Origin: Ignavibacteria bacterium
Lineage (GTDB): Bacteria > Bacteroidota > Ignavibacteria > Tepidaquicellales > Tepidaquicellaceae
Length of the DNA: 64,000 bases
Direction: 5' to 3'
Assembly (NCBI GenBank): GCA_016710985.1
Contig: JADJTX010000002.1
Location: 1-64,000 of the forward strand
The notes beneath the pieces are model-generated. The model did no database searches, had not been told where the DNA came from, and saw nothing but the letters and a program-made list of their open reading frames with translations. Below, piece by piece: positions 8,368 to 17,696 of this stretch (positions are counted from its first letter, which is position 1; each line of letters starts with the position of its first letter). The position numbers and the translations under genes are program-made.

Positions 8368-8406
8368 TTTTGATTTGGGATTTGGGATTTCGGACTTGGG
8401 ATTTTA
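8365..8406. repeat. GATTTGGGATTTCGG-type dispersed repeat
   Basis: Imperfect 7-8-bp words (GATTTGG, GATTTCGG). Relatives occur at 16672-16703, 33536-33567, 50157-50180 and 59297-59325. Here it sits at the prfA stop and replaces the end of the minus-strand RelE-type toxin gene. Confidence 0.8.
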
Positions 8407-8615
8407 AAACTTGCAGTGAAATATTTATAATTAATACTAAATGCCCACGAGTCTTTAAGTTCACCACTTAGTTTATGAGTCTTTAGACGTTTGTCAAAAA
8501 GGATTAATACAAATGCAGCCATAGCATTCCAGAAATTTTTCTTGAGCAGAATAGAGTGACTAATTTTCTTCTTGTAAGTTTTCTTAAAACCTTTATCCCA
8601 AATTACGTTAATCAT
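8400..8615 (-). pseudogene. Truncated RelE/YafQ-type toxin
   Basis: The first ~65 residues (VIWDKGFKKTYKKKI..., FDKRLKTHKLSGELKDSWAFSINYKY) match RelE/StbE-family mRNA interferases, which normally continue for 20-30 residues with a conserved C-terminal beta strand (VIFKF-type). Here the frame runs instead into the GATTTGGG repeat and then into antisense prfA codons until a stop at 8268, so the natural C-terminus with catalytic residues is lost. It overlaps the upstream antitoxin-like gene by 8 bp, the usual toxin-antitoxin arrangement. Probably inactive. Confidence 0.65.
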
Positions 8616-8823
8616 TTTCTAAGTCTTTATACAAATCTTTTATCGAACCCTTTTTAACATTTCCTTTCTTTAAATTTGCCCTGGATTCTTTAACTCTATT
8701 TACAATTTTTTTTCGGTTATCATCTGACATCTGTTTGTTAATAATTTCAAGAGCATATTCTTTTTCATCGTTTTCCAGTTTTCCAAAACTCTCTAAAAAT
8801 TTGTTTAGCTTTAATGCCTCCAT
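8608..8823 (-). CDS. Probable antitoxin of the truncated RelE-type pair
   Basis: 71 residues, highly charged and helical (ALKLNKFLESFGKLENDEKEYALEIINKQ...), ending in a basic KKGSIKDLYKDLEND tail. I do not recognise a DNA-binding family, so the antitoxin call rests on size, order and the 8-bp overlap with the toxin remnant downstream. A ribosome site (GGAGTG) precedes the ATG. It may persist as an orphan after loss of the toxin end. Confidence 0.6.
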   Translation of the reverse strand: MEALKLNKFLESFGKLENDEKEYALEIINKQMSDDNRKKIVNRVKESRANLKKGNVKKGSIKDLYKDLEND

Positions 8824-8899
8824 TTAACACTCCTTGTTTTTTAAAAATTTACTTAAATAAAAATTATAATTCAGTATCTTATTCAAACCCTTTAATACC

Positions 8900-10141
8900 T
8901 TATTTCAAAAGCACCATACGCTTTGCTTCACTGAGCATTCCGTCCACTTCTAATCTGTAAAAATAAATCCCGCTTGACAATTGATAGTTGACAGTTGATA
9001 ATTGATAGCTGTAGTTTCCTTTGTTTTGTTTTTCATTAACTAATACTGCAACCTCATCTCCAAGTACATCATATATTTTCAATCTGACTAAACCATTTTC
9101 GGATAACAAATAACGAATCTGTGTATTCGGATTAAAAGGATTCGGATAATTCTGCCTAAGAGTATATCCCGATGGAATATTTTCTAACCCGGGGTGAGCT
9201 TCAGCCGAAGTGATCAGTCCGCCTCCGTCTGTTGTTTTTAATATTGTCCCGTTATCACCTACGGCATATCCGATATTATCATTTAAATAAAAGAACACGG
9301 AGTTAAGATCTTTATCCGTTCCGCTGTGTTGAAATCCCCAGTCAACTCCTTCATTCGTAGTCTTAAGGATCAATCCGCTATCGCCGACGCAGTAAATTCT
9401 GCTTGTATTGTTCACGGAAAATTCCACAGAGCGGATTGTCTTTTGAGTAAGGCTGTTTTGTGAATACCATGACCCGCCGAAATTAGTGCTTCTTAATATT
9501 AGTCCGTTCTGACCGACAGTTATGTTGGTGCTTCCGAATAACGGCACTCCGTAAAGATTATTTGTAACTCCGCTTGGTGAAATATCCCAGCTCATTCCCT
9601 GACTGATCCCTTTCAGAATAATTCCGTCTTCACCAACAGCATAATACCCGAAAGTTCCTGAAACTGCATACAAATTTTTTATAGTAGGACTTGAAACTGC
9701 AAACCAGTTTAATCCCTCATTTGTACTTTTTAATATCACTCCGCTTTCGCCGACAGTTAAGAAATTAAAATCACTGATATCTCTTAATGTTTTTCCTGAA
9801 GGTGAAGGGACAATTGTCCAGTTAAACCCGTTATCGGAAGTTCTTAAAATTATCCCGTTCTCTCCGCACGCATATACCGGACCTCCTGAAATTTCCATAA
9901 ACACAATTGCAAAAAGATCATTTGTTGTCCCACTATTCTGCAAAATCCAGTTAACACCGCCGTTGGAAGAGTATAAAATTACGCCGTCCTCACCGCACGC
10001 CCAGACAATGTTGTCATTTCCGTGATTAAAATTTACACTGTAGAGATCGCTGCTAACCGGGCTTGTTTGAAAGAACCATCCGGCGTGGGAAACTGATACG
10101 AAAATTAGGACTGAACATACAATGAATAAATATTTTATCAT
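8900..10141 (-). CDS. Secreted YCF48-repeat protein with T9SS sorting domain
   Basis: 413 residues: signal peptide (MIKYLFIVCSVLIFVSVSHA), seven or so YCF48/BNR-like blades of about 40 residues (VNFNHGNDNIVWACGEDGVILYSSNGG; later AVGDNGTILKTTDGG), then a T9SS type A tail from YTLRQNYPNPFNPNTQIRY to the terminal EAKRMVLLK. The propeller probably binds proteins or polysaccharide at the cell surface; no catalytic residues are visible. Within the tail, residues SYQLSTVNYQLS are encoded by a heptamer repeat (8974-9012) of the TTGATAA type seen in intergenic arrays, so a repeat has expanded inside the sorting domain. Another member lies at 56761. Confidence 0.88.
   Translation of the reverse strand: MIKYLFIVCSVLIFVSVSHAGWFFQTSPVSSDLYSVNFNHGNDNIVWACGEDGVILYSSNGGVNWILQNSGTTNDLFAIVFMEISGGPVYACGENGIILRTSDNGFNWTIVPSPSGKTLRDISDFNFLTVGESGVILKSTNEGLNWFAVSSPTIKNLYAVSGTFGYYAVGEDGIILKGISQGMSWDISPSGVTNNLYGVPLFGSTNITVGQNGLILRSTNFGGSWYSQNSLTQKTIRSVEFSVNNTSRIYCVGDSGLILKTTNEGVDWGFQHSGTDKDLNSVFFYLNDNIGYAVGDNGTILKTTDGGGLITSAEAHPGLENIPSGYTLRQNYPNPFNPNTQIRYLLSENGLVRLKIYDVLGDEVAVLVNEKQNKGNYSYQLSTVNYQLSSGIYFYRLEVDGMLSEAKRMVLLK
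8974..9012. repeat. Heptamer repeat inside a T9SS tail (TTGATAA/TTGACAG words)
   Basis: About five 7-bp words in frame with the gene, encoding QLSTVNYQLS. The same unit forms intergenic arrays at 20122-20150 and 51391-51454. Confidence 0.8.
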
Positions 10142-10298
10142 GCTAAATTTTTATTACAATAAACTAAGAATAAATCTATAAAACATAACCTTTTTTTATG
10201 TAAATGTATGATTCAAAATTATGTAACGGTGAATTGTTTTAGTTTATTATGATTGGCAGAAAACTCATTGTTCAATTATAATTAACCGATTTAAACAG

Positions 10299-11066
10299 TC
10301 AACTAAACCGGTTTCCGTAATACAACCTTGTTTCATACTTCATATCCACTTTTCCGTTTACATTATACTTTTCAAACATGTCTTTTAATTCTGCAATCAT
10401 CTTTTCAAAGACTTCACCATCGAGCGGGATATATGAAGACGAAAGCAGTCTTCCTTCAAGACCTTTATAATCAAGAGGATGAGTGTGTTCAAATATCTTC
10501 TTTTTGAATGAAAAAAACTCCCCGATAGTTTTGTCATTCGTAACTATTGAATGGTTTATTTTTTCGTAATCTGTCCCGAATTTTTCAAGCAGATCATAAT
10601 AAGCTTTCATGAAATCATTCGATGAAATTTTTTCGTTCCACATCAGGACTACATACCCATCATTCTTCAGAATTCTTCTGAATTCTGTTTTACATTTTTC
10701 CCTGTCAAACCAGTGGAATGCCTGTCCTGCAATAATAAGATCAATGCTGTCACTCTCGAGTGCGGTAGCTTCAGCTGTTCCGTTTATGCTGATAAAATTT
10801 TTTGAATCTTTAAAAATTTCTTCTGCAGCTTTTCTCATGTTCTCATTAGGTTCGACAGCATAAACAATATTCCCGTTTGCAATAAAATGTTCGCAGGAAA
10901 TTCCCGGACCCGAGCCAATGTCCGCTACGATCCTGCTTTGATCAAAACCGCATTCATCATTCAGGAAAGTAATGATCTCTGCGGGATAATGAGGACGGTA
11001 CTTAACATAATTTTCAATCCGGTTTGTAAACCGTCCTACGGAATCAAATTTTTCTTTTTCGTTCAT
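10299..11066 (-). CDS. Class I SAM-dependent methyltransferase
   Basis: 255 residues from the ATG at 11066. The frame is open for 18 more codons, but that stretch lies in a repeat element and I reject it as coding. The SAM-binding core is clear: motif I IVADIGSGPGISCEHF, acidic end of strand 2 VYAVEPNENM, and IDLIIAGQAFHWFDREK typical of ubiquinone/menaquinone-type and small-molecule methyltransferases (Methyltransf_11). The HWFD motif and MWNEK segment place it with the YafE/YcgJ-like group of unknown substrate. It is monocistronic. Confidence 0.85.
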   Translation of the reverse strand: MNEKEKFDSVGRFTNRIENYVKYRPHYPAEIITFLNDECGFDQSRIVADIGSGPGISCEHFIANGNIVYAVEPNENMRKAAEEIFKDSKNFISINGTAEATALESDSIDLIIAGQAFHWFDREKCKTEFRRILKNDGYVVLMWNEKISSNDFMKAYYDLLEKFGTDYEKINHSIVTNDKTIGEFFSFKKKIFEHTHPLDYKGLEGRLLSSSYIPLDGEVFEKMIAELKDMFEKYNVNGKVDMKYETRLYYGNRFS

Positions 11067-11103
11067 ATAATTATTAAATTTTCTATGACAATGAAGCAAA
11101 AGT

Positions 11104-11201
11104 CTGCCACTAATTTTCACGAATTTACACTACTTGAATAAACTATAAATCATTAAAATAATTTGTGCAAATTAGTGTTAATTAGTGTTAATTAGTGGCA
11201 G
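11104..11201. repeat. Palindromic CTGCCACTAATT element (98 bp, MITE/REP-like)
   Basis: Ends CTGCCACTAATT and AATTAGTGGCAG are exact reverse complements. The right arm has a ~10-bp tandem word TTAGTGTTAA. Related left ends occur at 21081 and 36820. No gene inside. Confidence 0.8.
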
Positions 11202-11300
11202 AAACAAAATTAATTTATTTCCTTTTTTATGGAAATTAAATGATTTAAGTTTTGTTAGAAAGGTATAATCCGAATTAACTTTAACTTACCCTATTAATGA

Positions 11301-13729
11301 ATGAAAATCAAAAAACACCACTTCATATTTACTGCTGTTCTATTTTTAATTTCACTATCCTTTAATTTCAGCTATGCGCAGGACAATAACTCTGCTGATA
11401 AATACAGCCGCGTAAAAATATATGCAAAGTCTTCAGAAGATTTGAAAACTCTTCAGCTCAACGATATTGATATTGAACATTATACAGGAAAAATTCCGGA
11501 TGGGATTGTATTGACTGTCAATCAGAAAGAACTTAACAGGATAAAAAATACAGGACTTCAGTACGAAATTCAGATTCCGGATATGGAAAAATATTATCTG
11601 CAGAGAAAGTTACCTTCCAATAATAAATTAATGCAAAGCAATGAGATATTAATGAACGACAATGTGAACGGGTTTTCTTACGGAAGCATGGGAGGATATT
11701 ATACATATGTTGAAGTAGTTCAAAAGCTTGACTCGATGCGTCTTCTTTATCCGAATTTAATTTCCGTTAAACAAAATATAGGAACATCTGTCGAAGGCAG
11801 AACCATTTGGGCTGTAAAGCTTTCCGATAATCCTGATATAAATGAATCAGCTACCGAACCTGCCATTTATTTTGATGCGCTTCATCATGCGAGAGAGCCT
11901 CAGTCAATGGCGTGTCTGATGTATTATATGTACTGGCTGCTGGAAAATTATCAGAATAACGGTGAAGCGGGTTACCTTTTGAGCAACCGCGAAATATTTT
12001 TTGTACCTGTAGTAAATCCCGACGGTTACGTTTATAATCAGACTACAAATCCGAACGGAGGCGGGTTCTGGAGAAAGAACAGGAAGAACAGCGGCGGCGG
12101 TGATTTCGGTGTGGACCTTAACAGGAACTATCCTTACGGCTGGGGAATTAACACCGGGTCAAGCAGCGATCCCGGATCTGAAACTTACAGAGGACCTTCT
12201 GCCGGTTCAGAGCCGGAGACACAAGCAATCATGAACTTTATTTCGCAGACACATCCGAAGATATCATTTTCAATGCACTCTTATGCCGGACGATATCTGA
12301 ATCCTTACGGGTATAATGATTCGACTGTTAAATACGAAGTTTATTCAGAGTATTCATCTGATTTTGGCGCAACCAATAATTACCTATACGGGACAGTTAA
12401 AGAAATGCTTGACTACTACTCAAGCGGAACTACCAGAGACTACCTTCATTCACAGGGAACATACTGCTGGACACCCGAAGTCGGCGGAACTGATTTCTGG
12501 CCTGAGATACCCGAGATCATTCCGGTTGCAAGTGAGAATCTCTACGGTTTAAAATATCTTTCAAAAGTAGGAGGCGGGTATGTTGATTTCAGAAATTATA
12601 AAATACTTGGAAACGGATATGTAGAAAGAAATGATACACTGCATCTGCAGGTTACAATAAAAAACAGAGGTCTGTCACAGGGAGTGACGTCAGCTTCTGT
12701 CACGGTAAATTCACTCTATCCAAACGTAACACCAAGTTCACAATTTTATTCATTTACTTCCCAGACAATACTTCCCGGGGAAAATGCAAATACTGGTTCA
12801 ATAGACTTCAGAATATCATCACTCGCAAATTATATGGATGAAATGAAATTCGTAGTCTTTGTCGGACAGGAAGGTGTTTTGACATCAACGGATACCATAA
12901 GAATCAATATAGGAAATCCGCAGATCCTGTTTTCAGATAATGCAGAGAACGGCATCTCAAGATGGACACGGGCCGGGACAGGAATTCTTGCCGATACTAC
13001 ATTCATTGACCCGTATGAAGGAAGTAAGAACTTTGCAGATTCAAGATACGGCAATTCCCGGAACAGTTCAAACAATACCATTACACTGATTGATACAATT
13101 AATCTTATTGAGACTCAAAGCCCGAGGATTGAATTTGCAGCTAAATGGGCGACTGAAGAAAATTTTGATTACATCAGGGTTCAGGTAAGTACAAATTTCG
13201 GAACGTCCTGGATAAATCTTCCGGGAAGATATACAAGCCCTGTGTCCGGACAGCCGTCTTATACTGCGATGAAGCACTGGGTCAATGAACAGATAAATTT
13301 AAGCCCTTATATCGGACAGAAAGTTAAGATCAGATTTAATGTAGTTACTGATAACGGCGTTCCCGGAGACGGATTTTATTTTGATAATTTTAAGATTCTG
13401 AATTACAGGGACACAACAACTTCCATTAGCTATAACGGTACTGCCATCCCGGATGAATTTAATTTATCCCAGAATTATCCAAACCCGTTCAATCCTTCTA
13501 CAAAAATAAATTTCGACATTCCTCAGGACGCAGGAGGCGGGGCCAGGACGTGAAGCTCATAGTCTATGATATCTCCGGAAAGGAAGTCATGACATTGGTA
13601 AATCAAAAGCTTGCGGCGGGAAGCTATACCGCTGATTTCACCGGAACGAACTATCCGAGCGGAGTTTATTATTATAAACTTGAGGCGGAAGATTTCAGTG
13701 AGGTGAGGAAGATGATATTGCTGAAATAA
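11301..13729 (+). CDS. Secreted M14 zinc carboxypeptidase with T9SS tail (frameshifted near 13540)
   Basis: Signal peptide, a ~100-residue propeptide-like region, then an M14 peptidase domain: zinc ligands in FDALHHAREPQ (His196, Glu199), the third His in SFSMHSYAG (about 326), and the catalytic Glu in CWTPEVGGT (about 393). A later beta region (ILFSDNAENGISRWTRAGTG) resembles an immune-inhibitor/MAM-like module, followed by NYPNPFNPSTKINFDI. The frame then breaks at about 13530-13550 beside a GGCGGGG run and stops at 13553; one missing base restores DVKLIVYDISGKEV...EVRKMILLK to 13729, a complete T9SS tail. Probably a surface-exposed or released exopeptidase for feeding on proteins. Confidence 0.85.
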
Positions 13730-13750
13730 AAATACTAAACTTTTTACATT

Positions 13751-16584
13751 ATGAAAAAATTATTTTTTTTATTAATGTTTTTAGCTTTCCGGATTTGTTT
13801 AGCCAATCCTACTCTGAAGCAGTCAGAACCTTCAACGGATATGCAGGAGCTTCAGACTATTGTACCGATGCTGTCAGTTCTCGGACGGAGGAATGATCAC
13901 AACCGGTTACAGTTCGGACGGATTAACTTCCTTCGCAGTATTAATAAAATATAACTCATCGGGAGGAAGAGAGTGGCTAAGGACTTTTCGTGAAGGAGTT
14001 AACGGCACGGAGAGTTATTCAAAGATCACTTCTGATCTTTCGGGAAATATTTATGTTGCAGGCGGTTCGTATAATGAAGTTTCCAATCATGACATTTTGA
14101 TCCAAAATATTCATCTTCAGGAAATCTGACATGGACAAAGAAGGTTAATTCATTTTCAAATGCTTCGGATGTACCGGTTGATTTTAAAAGAGATTATGCC
14201 GGAAATCTTTTGATCCTTTTTAATGAGCAAGGCAGCAATTCACATATCAATCTTGCCAAGATAGACATATCCGGAAATTTACTATGGCACTATCGTTTGG
14301 CTGATACAGTTTCAACGGGCTTATCAATGTCCGTAGATTCTTTGAATAATGTTTATATCTCAGGTGACCGTTCGGATGGAAGTTTCAGTAACGTTGCTTT
14401 CATGTTGAAAATTGATATGAACGGAAATTTGAAATGGAAAAAAGATGGAATCCCGGGCAATGACCGGGATGTAAGATATTCAAAAATTAAGGTGAGCAGT
14501 AAAAATGAGATATATGTTTTAGGTGATAAGCAGGAAGGCTTTAACCAGTTCATGAAAATTCAGAAAATAGATTCGGCCGGAAATTTAATTTGGTTCAAAA
14601 ATATCATTGTTGATATTAAAGGGAGAATGATCTCAAAAGCACTCGAACTGGATAATTCAGGAAATATTTTTTATGCAGGTTCTTTGATCCCAATTGTTAC
14701 AGATGATCAGGGACAGAACTATGTAGGATATATCATGGGACGATTCAGTCCGCAGGGTGATTCTGTATGGAGCAAGTTAATTAACAACTGGGATATATGG
14801 AGTGGTGATGATATTTTTATGAAAATAAATAATATAAATCATATAAATATTCTTTGTTACATGAGAGATCCCAAGTTTAGAGGAAAAGTGATAAAGTATA
14901 ACACGGAAGGTGACTCTTTATCATCAGGAAATTTTAATGATTCTTATGGCAGTATACTTTCACTCGCATTGGATAATGACGGAAATCCTTGGGGTGCGGA
15001 TCAATGTTTCAAAATTATAATGAGTACGATCATTTTGTTAAATCCTATGACGCCTTCTGCCAGACAAACTGGGAAAGCAAATATGACTCGAAAGGATTCA
15101 GTGGTGACGGAACCGGTAAGGTTCTAGAAGATAATGAAGGAAATATTTATGTGGCAGGTTACAATAACCGCCAGGCAATACTGATCAAATATAATGAAGC
15201 TATGACGGAGCAGTGGAAATATATAGTCAGCGATTCGATTGGCTATGAACCGTATTACAATTTTGAACCCTCGATAGCAGCTGATCCTTCCGGTAATATT
15301 TATTTTTCAACTTCAGTAAAGTTTGACAGCACTGCATACGACATTCTCATTTCAAAAATAGATCCTTCAGGTAATATTTTATTTTCAATAAGAATTGGAG
15401 CACCTGGAAATTCGACGGCACAGCTCAGGGCTATTACAACAGATGATTTTGGAAATCTTATTGTCAGCGGAGCAACCGATGTTGGTTTCATTGCAAAGTA
15501 TTCTCCTACGGGAAACCGGATGTGGGTAACAAATTATACTGAATTTTATTACTATCAGAAATTAATTGCTAAAGATGACGATATTTATTTCATGGGTGAT
15601 AATACAATAATAAAATATACCAAGACCGGGGATGAGCTATGGTCGAGCAATTTTCAGCCGAATAGTTTTGTAAATTTCTTCCTGGATTTTAAAGTTGATA
15701 AAAGAAATAATGTAATTGCATGCGGATCAGGCGTGCTTCAGGGTTCATCGGAAAATTATATAATAGTAAAATATGATACGGACGGAAATGAGATGTGGAA
15801 TAAATATTATAACGGTCTCAGGAATTCATATGATGAAGCTAATTCAATTGCGGTGGATTCATTGAACAATGTAATAGTTTCAGGCAGAGCGTTTGAATCC
15901 GTAACTTCTCCCCGTGCATCGCTTACGATGTTAAAGCTTGACACTGCCGGAAATGAGATCTGGAAAAAGATCATTTCAAATCCTTCCGGCGAAATAGCAC
16001 CGGGAAAGGTCAGTGTGGATAAATTTGATGATGTATATATATCTTCAGGCGGCGGACGTAATGCCGGTTGCGCAAGTATTGACTTTTCTTATTTACTTGT
16101 CAAGTACAGATCAAACGGGGACAGTCTCTGGAGCACAGTTTACAACCATCCTGAATACAGAAACTTTGCTTCCGATTTTGTCATTACAAAAAACAACAGC
16201 ATAGTAATGACAGGAAAAGCATACGGCAATAATACAAGCTATGATATTACAACTTTAAAGTATTCTCAGACATCAAACATTCAGACAAATAACACTGAGC
16301 TTCCCGTTAAATTTAAACTAGAGCAGAATTATCCTAACCCGTTCAATCCTGTTACAGTTATTCGTTATTCAATTCCGTCAGACGTCAGAGGTCAAACCTC
16401 AGATGTAAAACTTGTTGTGTATAATAATTTGGGGAAAGAAGTTTTAACTTTAGTTAATGAAAAACAAAATGCAGGCAGCTACTCCGTTGATTTCAACGGA
16501 GCAAATTATCCAAGCGGAGTATATTATTATAAATTAGAAGCCGGAAGCTTCATTGAGGTGAGGAAGATGATCCTTTTGAAATAA
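13751..16584 (+). pseudogene. SBBP-repeat beta-propeller T9SS protein, broken by three frameshifts
   Basis: Four overlapping frames (13751-13954, 13860-14129, 14210-15127, 14989-16584) together read as one protein: signal peptide MKKLFFLLMFLAF, about fifteen propeller-type repeats of the form GNIYVAGY...AILIKYN...W (SBBP type), and a complete T9SS tail (NYPNPFNPVTVIRY to EVRKMILLK). Shifts occur around 13900, 14130 and 15000. The tail contains PSDVRGQTSDVK, encoded by ACGTCTG-type repeat words (16376-16410). The full protein would be about 940 residues, secreted, and likely a ligand-binding propeller. Either a decayed gene or a run of base-calling errors. Confidence 0.75.
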
Positions 16585-16671
16585 TTTTAGATTTTAGTTG
16601 TCTGGAAAAAATTCTTTCAAAGTCTGAGGAAAATTTTCAAGCTTATTTCAGAATTTTCGGATTCAGCAAAA

Positions 16672-16703
16672 TAAAATTCCAAATCCGAGATCCCAAATTC
16701 CAA
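16672..16703. repeat. CCAAATTCC/CCAAATCCGAGATC dispersed repeat
   Basis: Same family as 8365-8406, here in reverse orientation, between the convergent SBBP and YitT genes; a partner word AATTTTCGGATT lies at about 16652. Confidence 0.7.
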
Positions 16704-16704
16704 A

Positions 16705-17598
16705 TCAATGCAGCGCTCTCCTCTTTATCATTCCACCCTTAGTATCATTTATGCTCTGCATGACTACAAAGGCATTTTCATCAATTATGTTAACTATGTT
16801 TTTAAGTTTTGAGATCTCAAGACGTGTGATCACTGTATAAATAATATCTATCTCGCCCTCAACTTCTCCTCTCTTGCCGTATCCTTTCTTACCTGTGTAA
16901 ATTGTAAATCCTCTTCCCATTTTTTCGATGATAGTTTTTCTGATCTCATGGCTCTTTTCAGAAATGATAGTAACACCTGTATATTCTTCAATTCCCTCGA
17001 TGATAAAATCAACTGCCTTTGAAGCCGCAAAATAGCTGAGCACGGAGTATAATGCTTTCTCTATTCCGAGAACTATCGCTGCTACGGAAAAAATAATCAC
17101 ATTGATAAGCAAAACAACATCACCAACCTTTAAGCTTGTCTTGCGGCTTATGTAAAGCGCAAGTATTTCCGTACCGTCAATTACACAGCCGCCTCTTATG
17201 GCTAAGCCAATTCCGGTGCCGAGACAAAATCCTCCGAATGCAGCAACAAGAAGTTTATCTGAAGTCACGACAGGAAAAGAAATTACCGCAAGACACATAG
17301 CCAGTCCCGCGATCGCAAGCGCTGCTTTTAAAGCAAACATTTTTGAGATCTGAAAATAGCCCATTATTATAAAAGGAGCATTTATCAAAATTAAGAGGAT
17401 TGATAATGGTATCCCTGTCAATTGAGTGACAAGCAATGAAATGCCTGTTACTCCTCCGTCGATGAAACCATTCGGAAGCAGAAACCCTTTAAGCCCGAGA
17501 GCTGCTGAAAAAATTCCGGCTGATATGAGAATTAAATCTCTGATAAGATAAAATACTTTGTAACTTTTCTTCTGAGATCTTATTTGTTTACTCACCAA
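16705..17598 (-). CDS. YitT family membrane protein (DUF161/DUF2179)
   Basis: 297 residues with five or six membrane segments in the first ~190 residues, including the family's GFLLPNGFIDGGVTGISLL and LAIRGGCVIDGTEILALYI, then a soluble DUF2179 domain (GRGFTIYTGKKGYGKRGEVE...NIIDENAFVVMQSINDTKGG). YitT proteins are integral inner-membrane proteins of uncertain function; DUF2179 may bind a small ligand. The start ATG-like codon gives VSKQIRSQKKSYKVF, a basic N-terminus. Divergently transcribed from the DUF5916 gene with a 98-bp gap. Confidence 0.9.
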   Translation of the reverse strand: MVSKQIRSQKKSYKVFYLIRDLILISAGIFSAALGLKGFLLPNGFIDGGVTGISLLVTQLTGIPLSILLILINAPFIIMGYFQISKMFALKAALAIAGLAMCLAVISFPVVTSDKLLVAAFGGFCLGTGIGLAIRGGCVIDGTEILALYISRKTSLKVGDVVLLINVIIFSVAAIVLGIEKALYSVLSYFAASKAVDFIIEGIEEYTGVTIISEKSHEIRKTIIEKMGRGFTIYTGKKGYGKRGEVEGEIDIIYTVITRLEISKLKNIVNIIDENAFVVMQSINDTKGGMIKRRALH

Positions 17599-17696
17599 GA
17601 ATTTTTTTATTCTTTAAAATAAATTTATTTAATACCATTATTGCCGTAACCTAAAAATATTTTTTCCGTCAAAATACAGAATTTTGAATTCTAATA

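Noticed and set aside
10299..11120. Longer start of the methyltransferase at 11120
   Set aside because: The extra 18 codons lie largely in the CTGCCACTAATT palindrome region; the Met at 11066 begins the conserved sequence.
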